Part shown: positions 1-12,679 of the stretch, in pieces
How the letters are laid out: each line of letters begins with the position of its first letter
Position numbering within the stretch: the stretch's first letter is position 1
Origin: Eucommia ulmoides
Taxonomy: Eukaryota; Streptophyta; Magnoliopsida; Garryales; Eucommiaceae
Reading direction: 5' to 3'
Assembly (NCBI GenBank): GCA_016647705.1
Contig: CM028333.1
Span: forward strand, 23,802,243 to 23,866,242
Length of the DNA: 64,000 bases
Translations under genes and position numbers: made by a program
Notes under the pieces: model-generated
The model's database searches: none
What the model was told of the DNA's origin: nothing
Seen by the model: only the letters and a program-made list of their open reading frames with translations

Positions 1-454
1 AAATTGTGACTGCTGGTAGAAGCTTCCTATGTGGAAAAAAATAATATTTGAGTAAGGAATTGATTATGAGCCTTGAACTAGGTGTTAGTTGAAAGGAGAG
101 TGACTAAGTGAGTAAAATGAATTTTTCACTCAATAGATTGTAAGGGTTTGATCTTCACCTAGGAAAAAAAAAATTAGTGGATTAGAATTCTTGTTGGGAG
201 TTCTGAGGAGTAGACATAGCAAGGAGATCTTAGCGAACTACTATAAATCCTCGTGTCAAGTGTCTCTATACCTCTTCCTTATTTGTGTTTGTGTTTGTGA
301 TCTTCTGAATAATTGTTTGTGCTGCAAATAATCATAGAGTTTATATTTATCAAATTGATTAAATTATGAATTAGTTAAAGTGTTTAAATTTAGTCATGTT
401 ATTTGGCCTACCCAATTCACCCCATCCCTTTCTCGGGTAGTAATTGGACCAACA
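1..454 (+). mobile_element. 3' part of a solo LTR (same family as 21055-23299)
   Basis: The stretch ends with a CTACCC...GGGTAG inverted pair around CAATTCACCCC and then GGACCAACA, the same terminus as the complete copies at 21055-23299 and 47994-50214. This end resembles the LTR 3' ends of Ty1/copia elements. No primer-binding site follows position 454, so it looks like a solo LTR. The left end lies outside the window. Confidence 0.7.
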
Positions 455-1037
455 AGAAATATTTTTAAAATATATTTTAATAAGATATCTTCAAAACAGG
501 TGGTCCTTGAAATAAGTTACTTTTAATTTTTTTCTTTTTTTCTTTTTTAACTTTCTACACTTTAAGTTAATATTATCTAATTATTTAACTTTTCAATTAA
601 TAGCAACTAAATAGTAAAATTCATAGTCAATATCAACTAGGAATAAAAAGTAAGTAGAAAAGGACTAGAAATAAATTGCTCTAAAATACAAACAAGAAAA
701 ATCGATAGAGAACTTCATAATAGGACACCAATATTTTTTCAATTGTTGTTCGATGTACAAAATATTGTATCTACATTAAATTTAGTTTTTGAACATTTAT
801 TGACATGTACTAGTGTATAATTATTATTTTCTTTTGAACAAATTACAAAACAAGTTTTTCACGCTTGTTAATTTTCTTCTCAACAACAAGTATCAAAATA
901 GTTTATAACATATTTAAATAATGTGAATGAATATAAATTCAAACTATATCCTCAAAATATATTTTTTATATACAAAATTTTATTGAATATTAAAGTTGAT
1001 CTTCTAAATTCATTACTTAAATATTAAAGTTAATAAG
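455..1037. other. AT-rich intergenic sequence
   Basis: No open reading frame or recognisable repeat family seen; simple AT-rich sequence between the LTR end and the MITE. Confidence 0.5.
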
Positions 1038-1046
1038 TAAATTTAT

Positions 1047-1277
1047 GGGTTAATTAAACTTTACCCCCTATAGTTTGACTGATTTGCACTTATCCCCCTG
1101 TGGTTTGAAAATCGTCACTTACCCCCTCTGTGGTTAGATTTTCAAACCACTTACCCCCTGATATAGGGGGTAAGTGCAACAAATACCAGACCACAGGGGG
1201 GTAAGTAGCGATTTCTAAACCACAGGGGGTAAAATGCAAATTAGCCAAACCACAATGGGGTAAAGTACTATTAACCC
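1047..1277. mobile_element. Foldback MITE with 9-bp target duplication
   Basis: This 231-bp element begins GGGTTAAT and ends ATTAACCC. Its two halves are long imperfect inverted repeats built on TACCCCCTGTGGTTTG-like blocks. It is flanked on both sides by the identical 9-bp sequence TAAATTTAT (1038-1046 and 1278-1286). A 9-bp duplication is the usual length for Mutator-like elements, so this is probably a MULE-derived MITE. It has no coding capacity. Confidence 0.85.
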
Positions 1278-1286
1278 TAAATTTAT

Positions 1287-1981
1287 CTTTTTTTTAGTTT
1301 ATGCCTTAGTTAGGGCTTTACATGTTCATTGAACAAAACCCAAACAACTCATTTCTACTAAAAAAAAATAACAAAAAAAGAAGAAGGTATTTCTTCTGGA
1401 AAATATAAAACTTAGTTATGAACTCATGATACACTTGACAATACGAAATTAATTATGACGAGAGCATAATTCAAATTTTTGCGGTCACCATGATTAATTC
1501 TATATCTATATAACAAGATAGGATGGTCGTACGACACTGATATTTTTTTACGGTCCATTGACTTAGAAGATAAACAACGACTAATATTAACTCTTAATTT
1601 AGAGTAAACTATTTAGGGTTTCTCAAATCTAGCCCCACCCTACCCTACCCCACCCCACCCCACCATAGACGAGACTCTCATGTCCCTCACTCCCATTTTC
1701 TAATTCTTTCAACTCTACCCAAACAATTCAGCTTCAACCTCCTCTTTCTCTTTTTCTTTCTTTTTCATCACCTTTGTGTTGCCATTGTGTTCCCATTACT
1801 GGGATATCGCATTGCCATCGCATCACCATCACCGAGCCTTCGTGCCTCTATCGCATTGCCACTTCGCCACCCACTATCATCAATACCAAATCTCTCGTAT
1901 CTTGTTCTCTTTCGCAACCGATATGTGACACTTTGTTTTCTCTAGTCGGTTACTATTTTTCATCGATGCTAAGGTATGTTA

Positions 1982-2020
<39 letters not shown>
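1287..2020. other. Non-coding stretch with simple repeats
   Basis: Contains a CCCTACCC/CCCCACCCC run at about 1633-1665 and a (CT)n(TA)n microsatellite at about 1982-2020. No gene supported; the open frame at 1774-2031 runs into the microsatellite and resembles no family I know. Confidence 0.5.
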
Positions 2021-2099
2021 CTAGGGCATAATCTGTGCCTGAAAACATGGGTTTTAAATTTTTGGAAATAAAATTGCAAACCAAACAACCCTTAAGACT

Positions 2100-5000
2100 A
2101 ATACCATGTTGAGTTTAAAAATTATACAAAGAAAAAAAAAACCAAAATATTTTTATGACCAATCAAAACACTTTCTACTTTGATGTTCATCTTTTAAATA
2201 GACAATCAACTTGGTTTTGAAGCATTCTGAAAATTTCCAAATTATCCATCTCCCAAACAGGTTGTAGTTTTTGAATTGACATACACCACGTTTTGATCCA
2301 AAATTGAACAACGAACCAAATGGATCTTTATTCAAACTCATCCCACATAGATGAACCTCCAAGATTCGAATTTTTAGTATTACTACCAATGTTAACATTA
2401 GTGTTAGCATTTGATGCACTTGTATAACATTGGTGTTGCCTAGTTTGGGTAATGAATCAGCCATGCTCCCTATCAAATAAGTAGTCTTAAAAAATTAAAA
2501 ATATTGACATAATTTGCTTTGTTTATATGACACACTTCAATATTTTCAAATGAACACAATCAATAATTAATGTAAAAAAATTGGACATAGCTCCCTCTAT
2601 TTATATGACATTTGAAATTCTCAACTCCTGTTTTATAATAATACAACATTGACAAACACAACCAATATCAATCAGACACAACAACAACAAACACAATCAC
2701 ATCATACAACAATAAGACCATAATCTACAATATGAACTTTAACAATACGACAAATAATCACTATGTATATGCATTATAAATTTAGTAATATAAGTTCACC
2801 ATTCAGGACACTGGAGCCCACCACCCAGGGCTTACCTTAATTATAGTTTGTCAAGCCATAGATTCTCTCCATTTGTCTTCAATATTTGAAGTAGCACATC
2901 TTTGTATATCGTCTAGTGAAAATCAAACACAATAATTATCAACCAGACAAATAAATTAGAATCATATTTAAGACAAACAAATAAATAAGTCCACTCATGG
3001 TTAGGGAACATTACCTTAAACATGGACTCTCAAACCAAAAATTAAAGACGACATTAGAGCATACCAAACAATTGGAACTTACACTAAATGTTACAAATGT
3101 AACTCCAGTTTTTAATAATCTTGTAAAAAAATTATCACTACGTAGAAAAAAAAAAAGACAAATAATTAGATCTCATTTAAATGCATAAGTAAAACAATAA
3201 TAATATTTCTAAAAACACAGGAAGCATGCAAGAAATAACTATTCAACAGGTACCAGAACAAAAACTAAAAAAATATGTTATGAAAAATTTGGACGTAATC
3301 CCCTTTATTTATAGTACATTCCAAATTTTGAACACAACATTAACAAACATGGCCAATGACAATGAAGCACGATAGTGACTAACACAATTATGTCATAAAC
3401 AATAATCATTTTCTTGACAATGCAAGTTACAATTGAGAAAACCTATATACTGTTGCAATAAATTATATATGTGGCTATTACATACCCATTAATAGAGTAC
3501 TACTGGTCACTGTATAAGATTTTTTTTGGTATTTCTACGCGACATTCTGAACATTCTATGAATATGTTTACCTTGGGATGATAATAATTTCCTTGAGTGC
3601 TAATCTCCAATTGGCTTCAATATTGTTATCGGCAATGTACACTATATTGAGTCTTTTCTCAAGCTTCCACATGCCAGGACCAGTAAACTTTTCATCTAGT
3701 ATTCAAATAATAATATTTGCTATCGATCATAACAAAGAAAAACAGGTGAAAAAAATAGATAAACACAATCTAACTTTATTTTTATAGCCATATGAAAAAA
3801 ATCCCGAAGTGGTGGATTTGGTGGTATTGGATTTGCCCTACATCAGGATCCATATATGGCTTGATGTCTTCACAGTATGGAGACTTGGATCCAAATATAT
3901 TGATATTTGAAGAGTCCAAATCAGCCAGTTCATTCCTAAGACCATACTTTGGCTTTCGACATGACCATACTTTCCCAATTGTTTTTATCTCTCTTTTTGC
4001 GTATATTTATGGGAAAACCATAGATTCTCTTCAAACATTTTTGAAATATTTGAAGTGACAAACATATGTATCTCGACTAATGAAAAAGAAATATAATAAT
4101 TGTCAACTGGACAAATAAATAAATTAGTACAATATTGAAGACAAATAAAAAAAAATAAAATAATCCACGACTAAGGACTACTGGAAATTATTTTAAACAT
4201 ACTTTTAAACCATAAATTATGTTACTCAAAATTTGAAATGATTGAAGTGACAAATGTATATATCTCGACAAATAAGAAACACAAATAAATAAGAGACTAA
4301 ATTAATAATATATTGACAACAATAAGTTGAATTAAATTAAACAATAAAAATAACGCAAATTACCTCATGATGGTACCCCCATCTATTTAGAGTAATCTAA
4401 TTTATCATATTTAAGCAGTCATGGTATTCAATCTAATACTATAAAAATTAATAAAATATGAAGAAAAAAATGTTAATGTTAATTGGACCTCAAAAGTGAA
4501 GTAAATTATCCAATATTTGAAGGCATTATTTTATCTTTAATGAGAGTAAAGTTGTGTGCGAAAGATAATATGTTTGGATCAATTTTCAGCACAACATTTT
4601 TAAGTGGCGAAAACTAAATCATAAGTTTACTATAAGAAATGATTACAAAATTTTGATATTTGTAATAAAATTGATTGATAAATCACGTACTTTCATTGAT
4701 GAACTTTATAATTGTGATAATATCCGTGATATTACTATTTTAACCAAAAATTTGAAAGAGTTACATATTTGGCTAGTTATTATGAATAACTAAATAGTGG
4801 TAGAATACTATCATAAAAGAAATTTTTATTTAATTTTAAAATCCAAATAATAGCTCACATCTCTACCGAAAAGGTTGTTAAATATTAAAGTGACGATTAA
4901 TTTAAATAACTTTTGCATTAGCAAGCCAATACTAACAACATTGAATAAAATTTCATATAATAAATAGCAAAGTTATCACAATTGAACTATAATAACACAA

Positions 5001-6000
5001 TCAAGCACTAATATAAAATACAATTTAAAATTTGCACAAAGAAAAAAAGTTATAATTTGCAATTTCTCCACTCTTTGTGAAATAAACTCAACCATTTCAA
5101 ACAATAAACAATTAATTTTACGAAATAAGCTTTTTTTATTCAACATTACCTAGGATTTAACTTACTTTTTGAAATTAAGACAACCAATTCCAAAAATAAT
5201 AAACGATTGTTTTGAAATTTACCTTAAAACTGTAAGGACGAATTACAAAATTTAAAGAAAATTTGATATAATTTACTTTGTTTATCAAATGAAAAAAATA
5301 ATAACAGGTGTGGCAAATAACCAACAATATAATGCTTGTAATAATATTCCTTTAAGCAAAGAAGTGATGTTCAAATTTTTTTAAAAAAAAGTAATTGGCA
5401 CATTGAAGCATGAAAACAACAATAACAGACGCGACAAATAACCAACGTAATATTTATAACAATATTCCATTAACCAAAGAATTGATGTTTGAAAAAAGAA
5501 AAGCAAAATTGGTTGAACTTACCTGAATTGAAGTCCTGGAACTTACCTGAATTGTTCCGAGTATGACTAATTTCTTAATAGTCTGACATGAAACCATCGT
5601 GACCACCTAAATAACAAATTATTACATCTATCTATAATCGATCATTTCTAAAAGACTTTGATAATAATTTTAAAAAACATCAATTTCAATTTTATCGAAG
5701 CACGTAACTATAAATTCTTTACATCACATTTCAGAATGTTTGGAGAGAGATGCGAATGTATCTTGACCAATTAGGAACCACCACAATAATCTACAATTTA
5801 CAAATATACAAATTAGTTAAAAAAATCAAGACAATAAATTAAATTATTTTAATTTGAAACAATAAATATAATTGAATACCTTTTGTTTAAATCCCAATTT
5901 TAATAAATTACTCATATTTACTCGTCCAAGCTCTCGAGCCATTTTCTCTTAATCCTCTAAATCAAATTTGAATCATTGTTTTGCTAATTTAAACAAAAAT
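2100..6000 (-). repeat. Helitron 3' tail region with internally duplicated blocks
   Basis: This AT-rich DNA lies between the helicase and the Helitron 3' end. A block containing ATTTGAAGTG-like and TATCTCGAC-like motifs recurs near 2885, 4045, 4235 and 5745. A block with TTTATTTATA and AACAAACA motifs recurs near 2595 and 3305. A third pair starts near 5300 and 5425. Short coding-like segments can be read on the minus strand near 3700-3580 and 3990-3800, but I do not recognise a family. Many plant Helitrons carry RPA-like genes downstream of the helicase; I could not see a convincing RPA domain here. Confidence 0.5.
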
Positions 6001-6047
6001 TAAGATAATTATATGCTTAATTGTGGTACTTTTTTATGTAAGACAAA

Positions 6048-7524
6048 CTATAACAGAACTTCAGAATATACAATATTCGTAGTTGATAAAGATCCCTGAT
6101 CAGGAAGTAGAACATTTAATCGATCGAAAGATGTACATCTTGATAAAGCGACATAAAGTTAGCTATGATTGAAAATCGGTGTGGTCAAGTCGACTCTGAC
6201 AAATTTGACTGATTGTCCTTGGAATTTATTTATCGTTATGCTATATGCCAGACGAACTGAAAATTGACGTCTTGTAATTTGAAATGGAAATTCAATACTT
6301 GACGGTGTCAAAGAAATTCTGGAAATGAACGTCATATTTTCAGCTTTTTCACCAGTTAAAATTCGAGCCTCTATTACACGCGAGACACATCTTACAACCA
6401 TCAATCTTGTGCCATTACAAAGCCCCTTATTTGGTGCGATATTTCGCAGCAACATAATTGGACAACCTACTTTCAGATCTAACTTGAATAGGAGAAACCT
6501 AGGAGGGTTTAATGAATTCAAATATTCATTAGGATAACAGTTTGTAATTTGAGGATCAGATCCATCGTCTTCAGACATTTTATCCGTAACCAAATACGTA
6601 ATTGTATCTCCAGGAAATCTTTTTAATGTAGTTGAATTTACAACACTTACATCATTGTTTCGCGCAGAAAGAATTGTACGTTCTATTATAAATATAGGAG
6701 TAAAAATACCCGTTGTATTAAGATCTCGATAAACAATTGATATTAATTCATCCATATTATGACAACTTTGTATGGTTGATGACAATTTTATGGTTTCTTG
6801 TGGATTGTTTCCAATCTGAAATAGTAAAACAATAACGTCCAATTTAGTTACTATCTATAAGTAAATATATATTTATAAAAATAATATTCAAAATTTACCT
6901 GTAGCAGAAATTCTGAAAACTCAGTATTTCTATTATTTGTGCTGCTTAAGCGTATGTTTAATTCCAAAGTCAAGACATTAATATCTTTCCAAAGGTTGGA
7001 ACGTCTCAATGTCGCAACAACAATTTGTTGGGGGACTCCTTTGGGTATAACAGGTAGGATTTGCCTGAAATCTCCCCTAAGAACTATGGTTATATCCCCA
7101 AATGGTTTTTTATTATCACGAATATCTTGCAACATGCGATTGACAGCTTCAACCCAGTACCTATGTTGCATAGAAACTTCATCCCAAATAATAAATTTAG
7201 ATTGCCTGAACAACTCGAAATACAATGACTGTTTACTAAATCCACACATTGAATTATCAAGGATATCCAACAGAATATAGAATGTGTTGTTCAACCTTCT
7301 TCTAACAATAGCGATGCTATACCAGACGATGTGACTGCAATAATAATATAACCAAGACTACGACATTTTGTTGCAACTGTATTATAGAGAAATATTTTTC
7401 TAGTACCCGCACCACCATTAAGGAAGAATATAGTTCCTCGATTAGCAAATACAGAAGAAGTTATAGCTTCATAAGCAACTCGTTGTTCAACATTAAGGTG
7501 TTCAATGTTGGTGTCAACATTCAA
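6048..7524 (-). pseudogene. Helitron PIF1-like helicase domain, degraded
   Basis: This is the helicase half of the Helitron protein. The frame from 7524 shows a Walker A region reading [13 protein letters not shown], altered from the usual GTGKT. A stop and a frameshift near 7290-7270 follow. Next come Walker [26 protein letters not shown], and a GT/AG intron at 6898-6816. Then come [43 protein letters not shown], and, after one TAA at 6161-6159, LYVALSRCTSF, with the reading frame ending at 6048. These motifs in this order are typical of plant Helitron PIF1-like helicases. The altered Walker A, two stops and one frameshift mean no active helicase is encoded. Confidence 0.9.
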
Positions 7525-7542
7525 TTATTGCACATTATATGG

Positions 7543-10181
7543 TCAGTGCCTGTGTTCCCATATTAGTCTATTTCCAACAACCGTATTCCACTTTTCTACC
7601 GGTAGTGACATTGAGGGAAAATCAATTAAACTTTTGCCTGATTCTTGCAGTAGCTGATTCAAAAGATACAAACCATAATCTTTAATTTGGTCTTTAGTTG
7701 GATCAAAAATTGCAAATGATGTGCGAAGTTTATGTGGAATATCATCACAAATATACATTGAAAATCGATCCCATAATTCGTGTGGATTTATCGGCGAACG
7801 TTGATTAAGAAGTACACAAAATAATCTCCTTAACTGTTGACCAGTTCTCATTATGGACGCTTCTTGAAGACACTGTATTCACTCACCATCATCTTCTAAG
7901 AGTCCTATTGCCACACTTGCAGCCTTAAATGTTTCATGTTCAAAGTTGTTCACTGTACGTGAGCACTTAAACGGATTTGATCCTTTGACAACTGTTAATA
8001 GCAGATGCAAATAAAATCGTTCACCCGAATTAGGAGGTACAAAGTACATTCTGCCAATAGCAAATCCCCTCTATCTTGGTTTCCATATTTTTTCATTTTT
8101 ATTCCAAACAAAGTTGTGGGAAAACTTCTGATAAGTATACGAACGTGCATCTTCATGTGTTGCACAGTAGGCAAAATAACTCATTAGAGTTGATACTTGT
8201 GATTGAGCCCTAGAAACAATAGCTTCCATAGTTTCAGTAGGATTAAAAAGAACATGATGCATTCCAAGCAAATAGAGTTCCAATCGAACAATAGTTGTAA
8301 TCTCTTCATGTAAAGGGAAAGTAAAAAGTCGTCAAGCCACTTCTGATGGTCCAATGTATCTTGCATCAAGATATTATTTGATTTTATCTATTTCTCCCAA
8401 AGTTAATGTACCTCGATCGCCACCTTTGTAGATCTATTTATGAATATATTTCACACATATAATTCCCTCGCAAATCTCAACATTAATATGACAATCAAAC
8501 ATTTTCAAAAGGTATGGATTGTAAGGAACAACATCCCTATTATCAACTTGTTGTCCCCTAATAGTATAAACTTTACCATCATTATGACGACGGTAAATTG
8601 GATAACCATCTTGATCCATGGTTGTTTCATCTGCCCAAACCCATGGATATCTTGTGGATTTTGAGCACCGCATGGCCCATGCACCATACATTTCTTGACA
8701 GTTTCAAAAATCCCTAGTTCTTATTCTAAGTTAGGAAATTCTGCACAAACTATTCAATCCACTTGAGCACACGTTCTAATTTTGTGTGGACCGTAAAAAA
8801 AAAAAAAAGCAAGTGCATATGTGGAAGACCTCTTTTTTTGGTATTCAATTGTAAAAACATGGGCAACCTTTTCTCCCAAAACTTGAGTGTTTTCAACCTC
8901 TTTCATCAAAGCAATCATCTTTTGTTGAAAAACACGGGCAATCAAATCTGGGTGGTCACTTGGCTTTTGATGCGGTAATAAGGCTGAAGTTACTTCATTC
9001 CAATTAGGATTTATAGTCATAGTTATGAAATCGTCTAGATGATGGTTGTGCCACGTTATAGCCATTGAATCTTGAAATATTTCAAACATATACCTTAGAC
9101 CACCAAAATGAAGATGGAAAAACTATTCGCTTACCTATTTGATCAGGTCTCAACCCATCAAATGGTAAATCGGTAAGATTTAGATATAGCTCACCACATA
9201 GATTTGATTGATTAAGTCGAAAGTAATTCAACCGATTTTGCTCTTTGCAGCCCAAGCATCTACCAAGAATTCTTGGAATAACTTTCCACCCCTTAGAATC
9301 GTTGAATACTAGGTCGGACTTTCAAATAATCAATAACTATAAAATTGCATTTGAGTTAATCGATCATATGTATGTTGGTCATTTAACACATCCCACTGTC
9401 TAAATCTGGGTTCCCATCTAAGCTCATCAAAAGGAAACAACAAAACATAGTGCAACGGTAAATAAGCCGGATGACATTCATTAATTCGCATTAATTCATT
9501 ATCGCCCCTTAAATCTAGAACAATATCATTCATACCACAAAACGGAGTTCCATCCCCTAATATTATTACAACTATCTCATCTGTTGCAGGCAAATTATAC
9601 TGTCGACGATTTGTAGATGCATTGTATTGGAGAATCGCAGGCAAAGTTTGCATATTCAAATCCATCTGATTTAGAATTGCGTGAGCCTGACGAAACTTAT
9701 CCGTAAAGACATTGTGTTGCAACAAATTATCTTGAATAATTTGCAAAACATCACTTCTCAAATGAGGATTTCTCCGACATCTAAAGCTATGAGCATAAGC
9801 AGGATCATAAATATACAATTGAGAGTACATTGGATCTTGTCTGTCTTCAGGAATCAATGATCTCGTTTGATGGAGCAATTCACCATGTATAGTAAATGAT
9901 GTTGGACCTCTTCCGCTAAATACCCTTTGATCTAATTTAGCACTGAGACTTGTAAAAGCATTTGTTGCGTTGTACTCTCAAATGCAATGACAAAATGATT
10001 TTGATTTAGCATATCCACCATCAAATAACGCTTTAATGTGTGGAGGTGTTGTTGTTAGCAAATGTAATTTAACTTTACCCTGTAAACAACATGTTCCAAA
10101 TAAAGGACGCATTGTGGTTGATTTTGACAATCTTTCATAAATCCAATGCAAAGCTGAATAGTAAGTACAAACAACATCCAT
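7543..10181 (-). pseudogene. Helitron replication protein, N-terminal and Rep (HUH) part, degraded
   Basis: Conserved blocks of the plant Helitron N-terminal/Rep domain can be read in order across several frames. They include a Cys-containing CCLQGKVKL block near 10080, NAFTSLSAKLDQ near 9950, GPTSFTIHGELLHQ near 9890, QLYIYDPA near 9805, LNYFRLNQSNLCGELY near 9215, ITMTINPNWNEVTSALLP near 9000, a shifted-frame PHMH motif near 8830, KCMVHGPCG near 8685, and RGFAIGRMYFVPP near 8050. At least four stop codons and several frameshifts break the frame, one in a seven-A run (minus strand) just before the HUH motif. Family proteins are about 1200-1500 aa; here the longest open piece is 182 codons. 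It is a pseudogene as it stands. Confidence 0.85.
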
Positions 10182-10499
10182 TTAGCCGAGAGTATGACGA
10201 TTCGAGATTATACCATTCAAAGGATTAATTGGTAAATTTTCTAAGTCATCATTGTTTTGACTTACATCAAGACATTCATCCGCAGACGTTGGCCTACATC
10301 AAGGAAAAATTAGATTCATTCATTTGATCATAACAACCTAAATGATCAAGAGAGATTTTTTTTTACCATATACGTTCAAATAAAATAAGTGGTTCAACTT
10401 CCACTCTGGATTCATCACAGAGATTGCGAGTAAAATTTTAGTTTAATTCAGCATAGAAAGCTTCATTAATATTTCGTGGACCCTCTGTAGCTAGAATAG

Positions 10500-12180
10500 T
10501 TTGATTGTTAACAACATCCACAACCATGGGTGCTAGTAGATTTGTATTTATAGATGGACCATTAGCAGGACACATGATTTGACGATTTGATCTCTCACGT
10601 TCCCTTTTTGCTCGTTGTACAATAACAACTTTTGATATCTTCTATACATAATTGTAATACAATTATCAATTGAACTAAAATAGTTGTAGCAAACTATAGT
10701 TAGAGATAAGTGATTGTTTTTAGTAGTTACAAATTTTTTTTTTGGAATTTAAGTAATGTTTTGATTCATTTTCTTAAAAACACAATGAGAAAAAGCACAC
10801 TTCTTCATCTTGCACTATAGATTCTTCTTCAATATTGGCCTCATAAGGTAAATTTATATCAGCATCACCTCTCATTTTGGTATCCACCATTGGTGTAATA
10901 GTTTGATTCTGGAAGACGTCGACAACTATGGGTGCTTGTGGATTTGTAGTCATAGATGGACCATTTCCAAGACACGTCGTCCAACAATTTAACCTCTCAC
11001 GTCCCCTTCTCGCTCTTTGTGCAATAACAGCTCTTGATATGTTCTATATGTAATTATCAAACAATTATCAATTGAAATAAAACAACTATAGGAAACTATA
11101 ATTAAACATTAGTGATTGTTTTTAGTAGTGTAACAAAAATTCTTTTTGGAATTTAAGTGATTTATTGATTCATTTTCTTAGAAACATAATGAATGAGAAA
11201 AGTACACCTGTTTATCTTGCACAGTAGATTATTCATCAATAGCACCTCTTGTTTCAGTATCCTTCATTGGTGTATTAGTTTGATTCTGGAAGATGTCGAC
11301 AACCATGGGTGCTTGTGGATTTGTAATAAAATTATCAATTGAACTAAAATAAATGTAAAACACTATAGTTAGAGATTAGTGATATTTTTCAGTAGTTTAG
11401 CACATTTGTTTTTGGAATTTAGGTGACTTATTGATTTATTTTCTTGGAAACACCATGAGAAAAACACACCTATTCATCTTGCATTATAGATTCTTTATCA
11501 ACATCACCTCTCATTTCAATAACTACCACTGGTATAGTAGTTTGATTCTGGAAGGCGCCTTGGACCATGGGTGTTTGTGGATTTGCAGTCATATTTGGAC
11601 CAATTGCAGGACACGTTGTCTGACGATTTAATCTCTCACGCTCCCTTCTTACTCGTTGTGCAATAGCAACTTTTGATATCTTCAATATATAATTGTAATA
11701 CAATTATTGATTGAACTCAAATAACTGTAGGGAATTATAGTTAGATATTAATGATTGTTTTTAGTAGTTTAACACATATTTTTTTTTTGGGAATTTAAGC
11801 AATTTATTGATTCATTTTCTTCGAAACACAATGAGAAAAGCATACCTGTTTATCTTGCACTATAGATTCTTCATGAATAGAACCTCTCGTTTCGGAATCC
11901 ACCATTTATGTAGTAGTTTGATTCTAGAAGACGTCCACAACCATGGGTGCTTGTGGATTTGCAGTCATAGATGATTGACCATTTGTAGGACACATCGTCC
12001 GACGATTTAATCTCTCACGTTCCCTTCTAGCTCATTGTGCAATAGTAGCTTTTGATATATTCTATATATAATTGTAATACAATTATCAATTGAACTCAAA
12101 TAACTATAGCAAACTATATTTAGAGATTAGTGATTGTTTGTAGTATTCTAACATATTTTCTTTTTGTGAATTTAAGTAAT
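10500..12180 (-). repeat. Five tandem copies of a Helitron N-terminal exon plus intron unit
   Basis: A unit of about 380-400 bp repeats head to tail. The motif ACCATGGGTGCTTGTGG or close variants recurs near 10523, 10922, 11302, 11563 and 11938. A TTGATAT...TATATAATTG motif recurs near 10632, 11034, 11673 and 12053. The third copy lacks about 120 bp, including the Arg/Glu-rich block. On the minus strand each unit encodes a short exon-like piece with an RRERERLNRQ-type basic motif, the kind found near the N-terminus of plant Helitron proteins. It is followed by AT-rich intron-like DNA. This is a duplicated exon/intron block, not random satellite. Confidence 0.8.
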
Positions 12181-12188
12181 GATTTGAT

Positions 12189-12673
12189 TCATATTCTTGA
12201 TGGAGATAGTGATGGCGACGGCAGATCACAAACAATGATCAACACACATAGATCAACGGATCTAAGATTAGAAATCAAGATCGATCGTAAACTTGATATG
12301 GATCTGGATCTGAGATCAAGATCAAATGTACCTGATCGAGGCAGTAATCGACCGATCATAAAACGGCTTCGGGTTGTACGCACAATGATTATTGAAGGTT
12401 GAGTGATTGATTATTAAAGGATTCAAGTTCTAAGCAGTAGGTTGATGGCTGAGCGATTTATCGAAGGCTGGTGCATGGAGGAGCGATTGATCGAAGGCCG
12501 AATATAGAGGAGCGTTGTTGCCAAGAGAGTTGCTACAACGATAGATGATGCAAAGGGAATGGTGCATAGGTAGATAGACATGTGGGATTCAGAGAGATTT
12601 GGGGAAAATTGGGCACGATTGTTAGGGATATGGAATAAGATAGGGAGCGAAAAGTGTAATTTTGTTATGAAGA
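12189..12673 (-). other. Helitron 5' region, GATC-rich
   Basis: This segment upstream of the first duplicated exon is rich in GATC and GATGG motifs. Its outer 120 bp is clearly related to 17330-17431 (shared GAGAGATTTGGGG and GGGA...AAGTGT blocks), which supports it as a Helitron 5' terminal region. The 64-90 codon open frames here are compositional and resemble no family. Confidence 0.5.
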
Positions 12674-12679
12674 TTGACT

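Larger units (their letters stand above)
2021..12673 (-). mobile_element. Large Helitron (autonomous type, decayed)
   Basis: Read on the minus strand, the element ends at 2021 with CTAG followed by host T (plus strand A|CTAG). A weak hairpin containing CAGGCAC lies about 12 nt inside. The proposed 5' end is TC at 12673-12672 preceded by host A (plus strand GA|T). Insertion between A and T without a target duplication is the Helitron rule. Inside lie degraded Rep and PIF1-like helicase sequences in the same orientation. The 3' end is well supported because a second element at 18654 shares its terminal motif. The 5' end is less certain; another homologous 5' terminus occurs at 17431 and could instead be the true limit. 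Size would be 10.65 kb. Confidence 0.75.

Noticed and set aside
1633-1665. CCCTACCC / CCCCACCCC run, possible telomere-like repeat
   Set aside because: Not the plant telomere heptamer CCCTAAA; a simple C-rich microsatellite.
2153-2476. 107-codon minus-strand frame near the Helitron 3' end
   Set aside because: Position suggested an RPA-like gene, but no OB-fold or zinc-finger motif could be seen.
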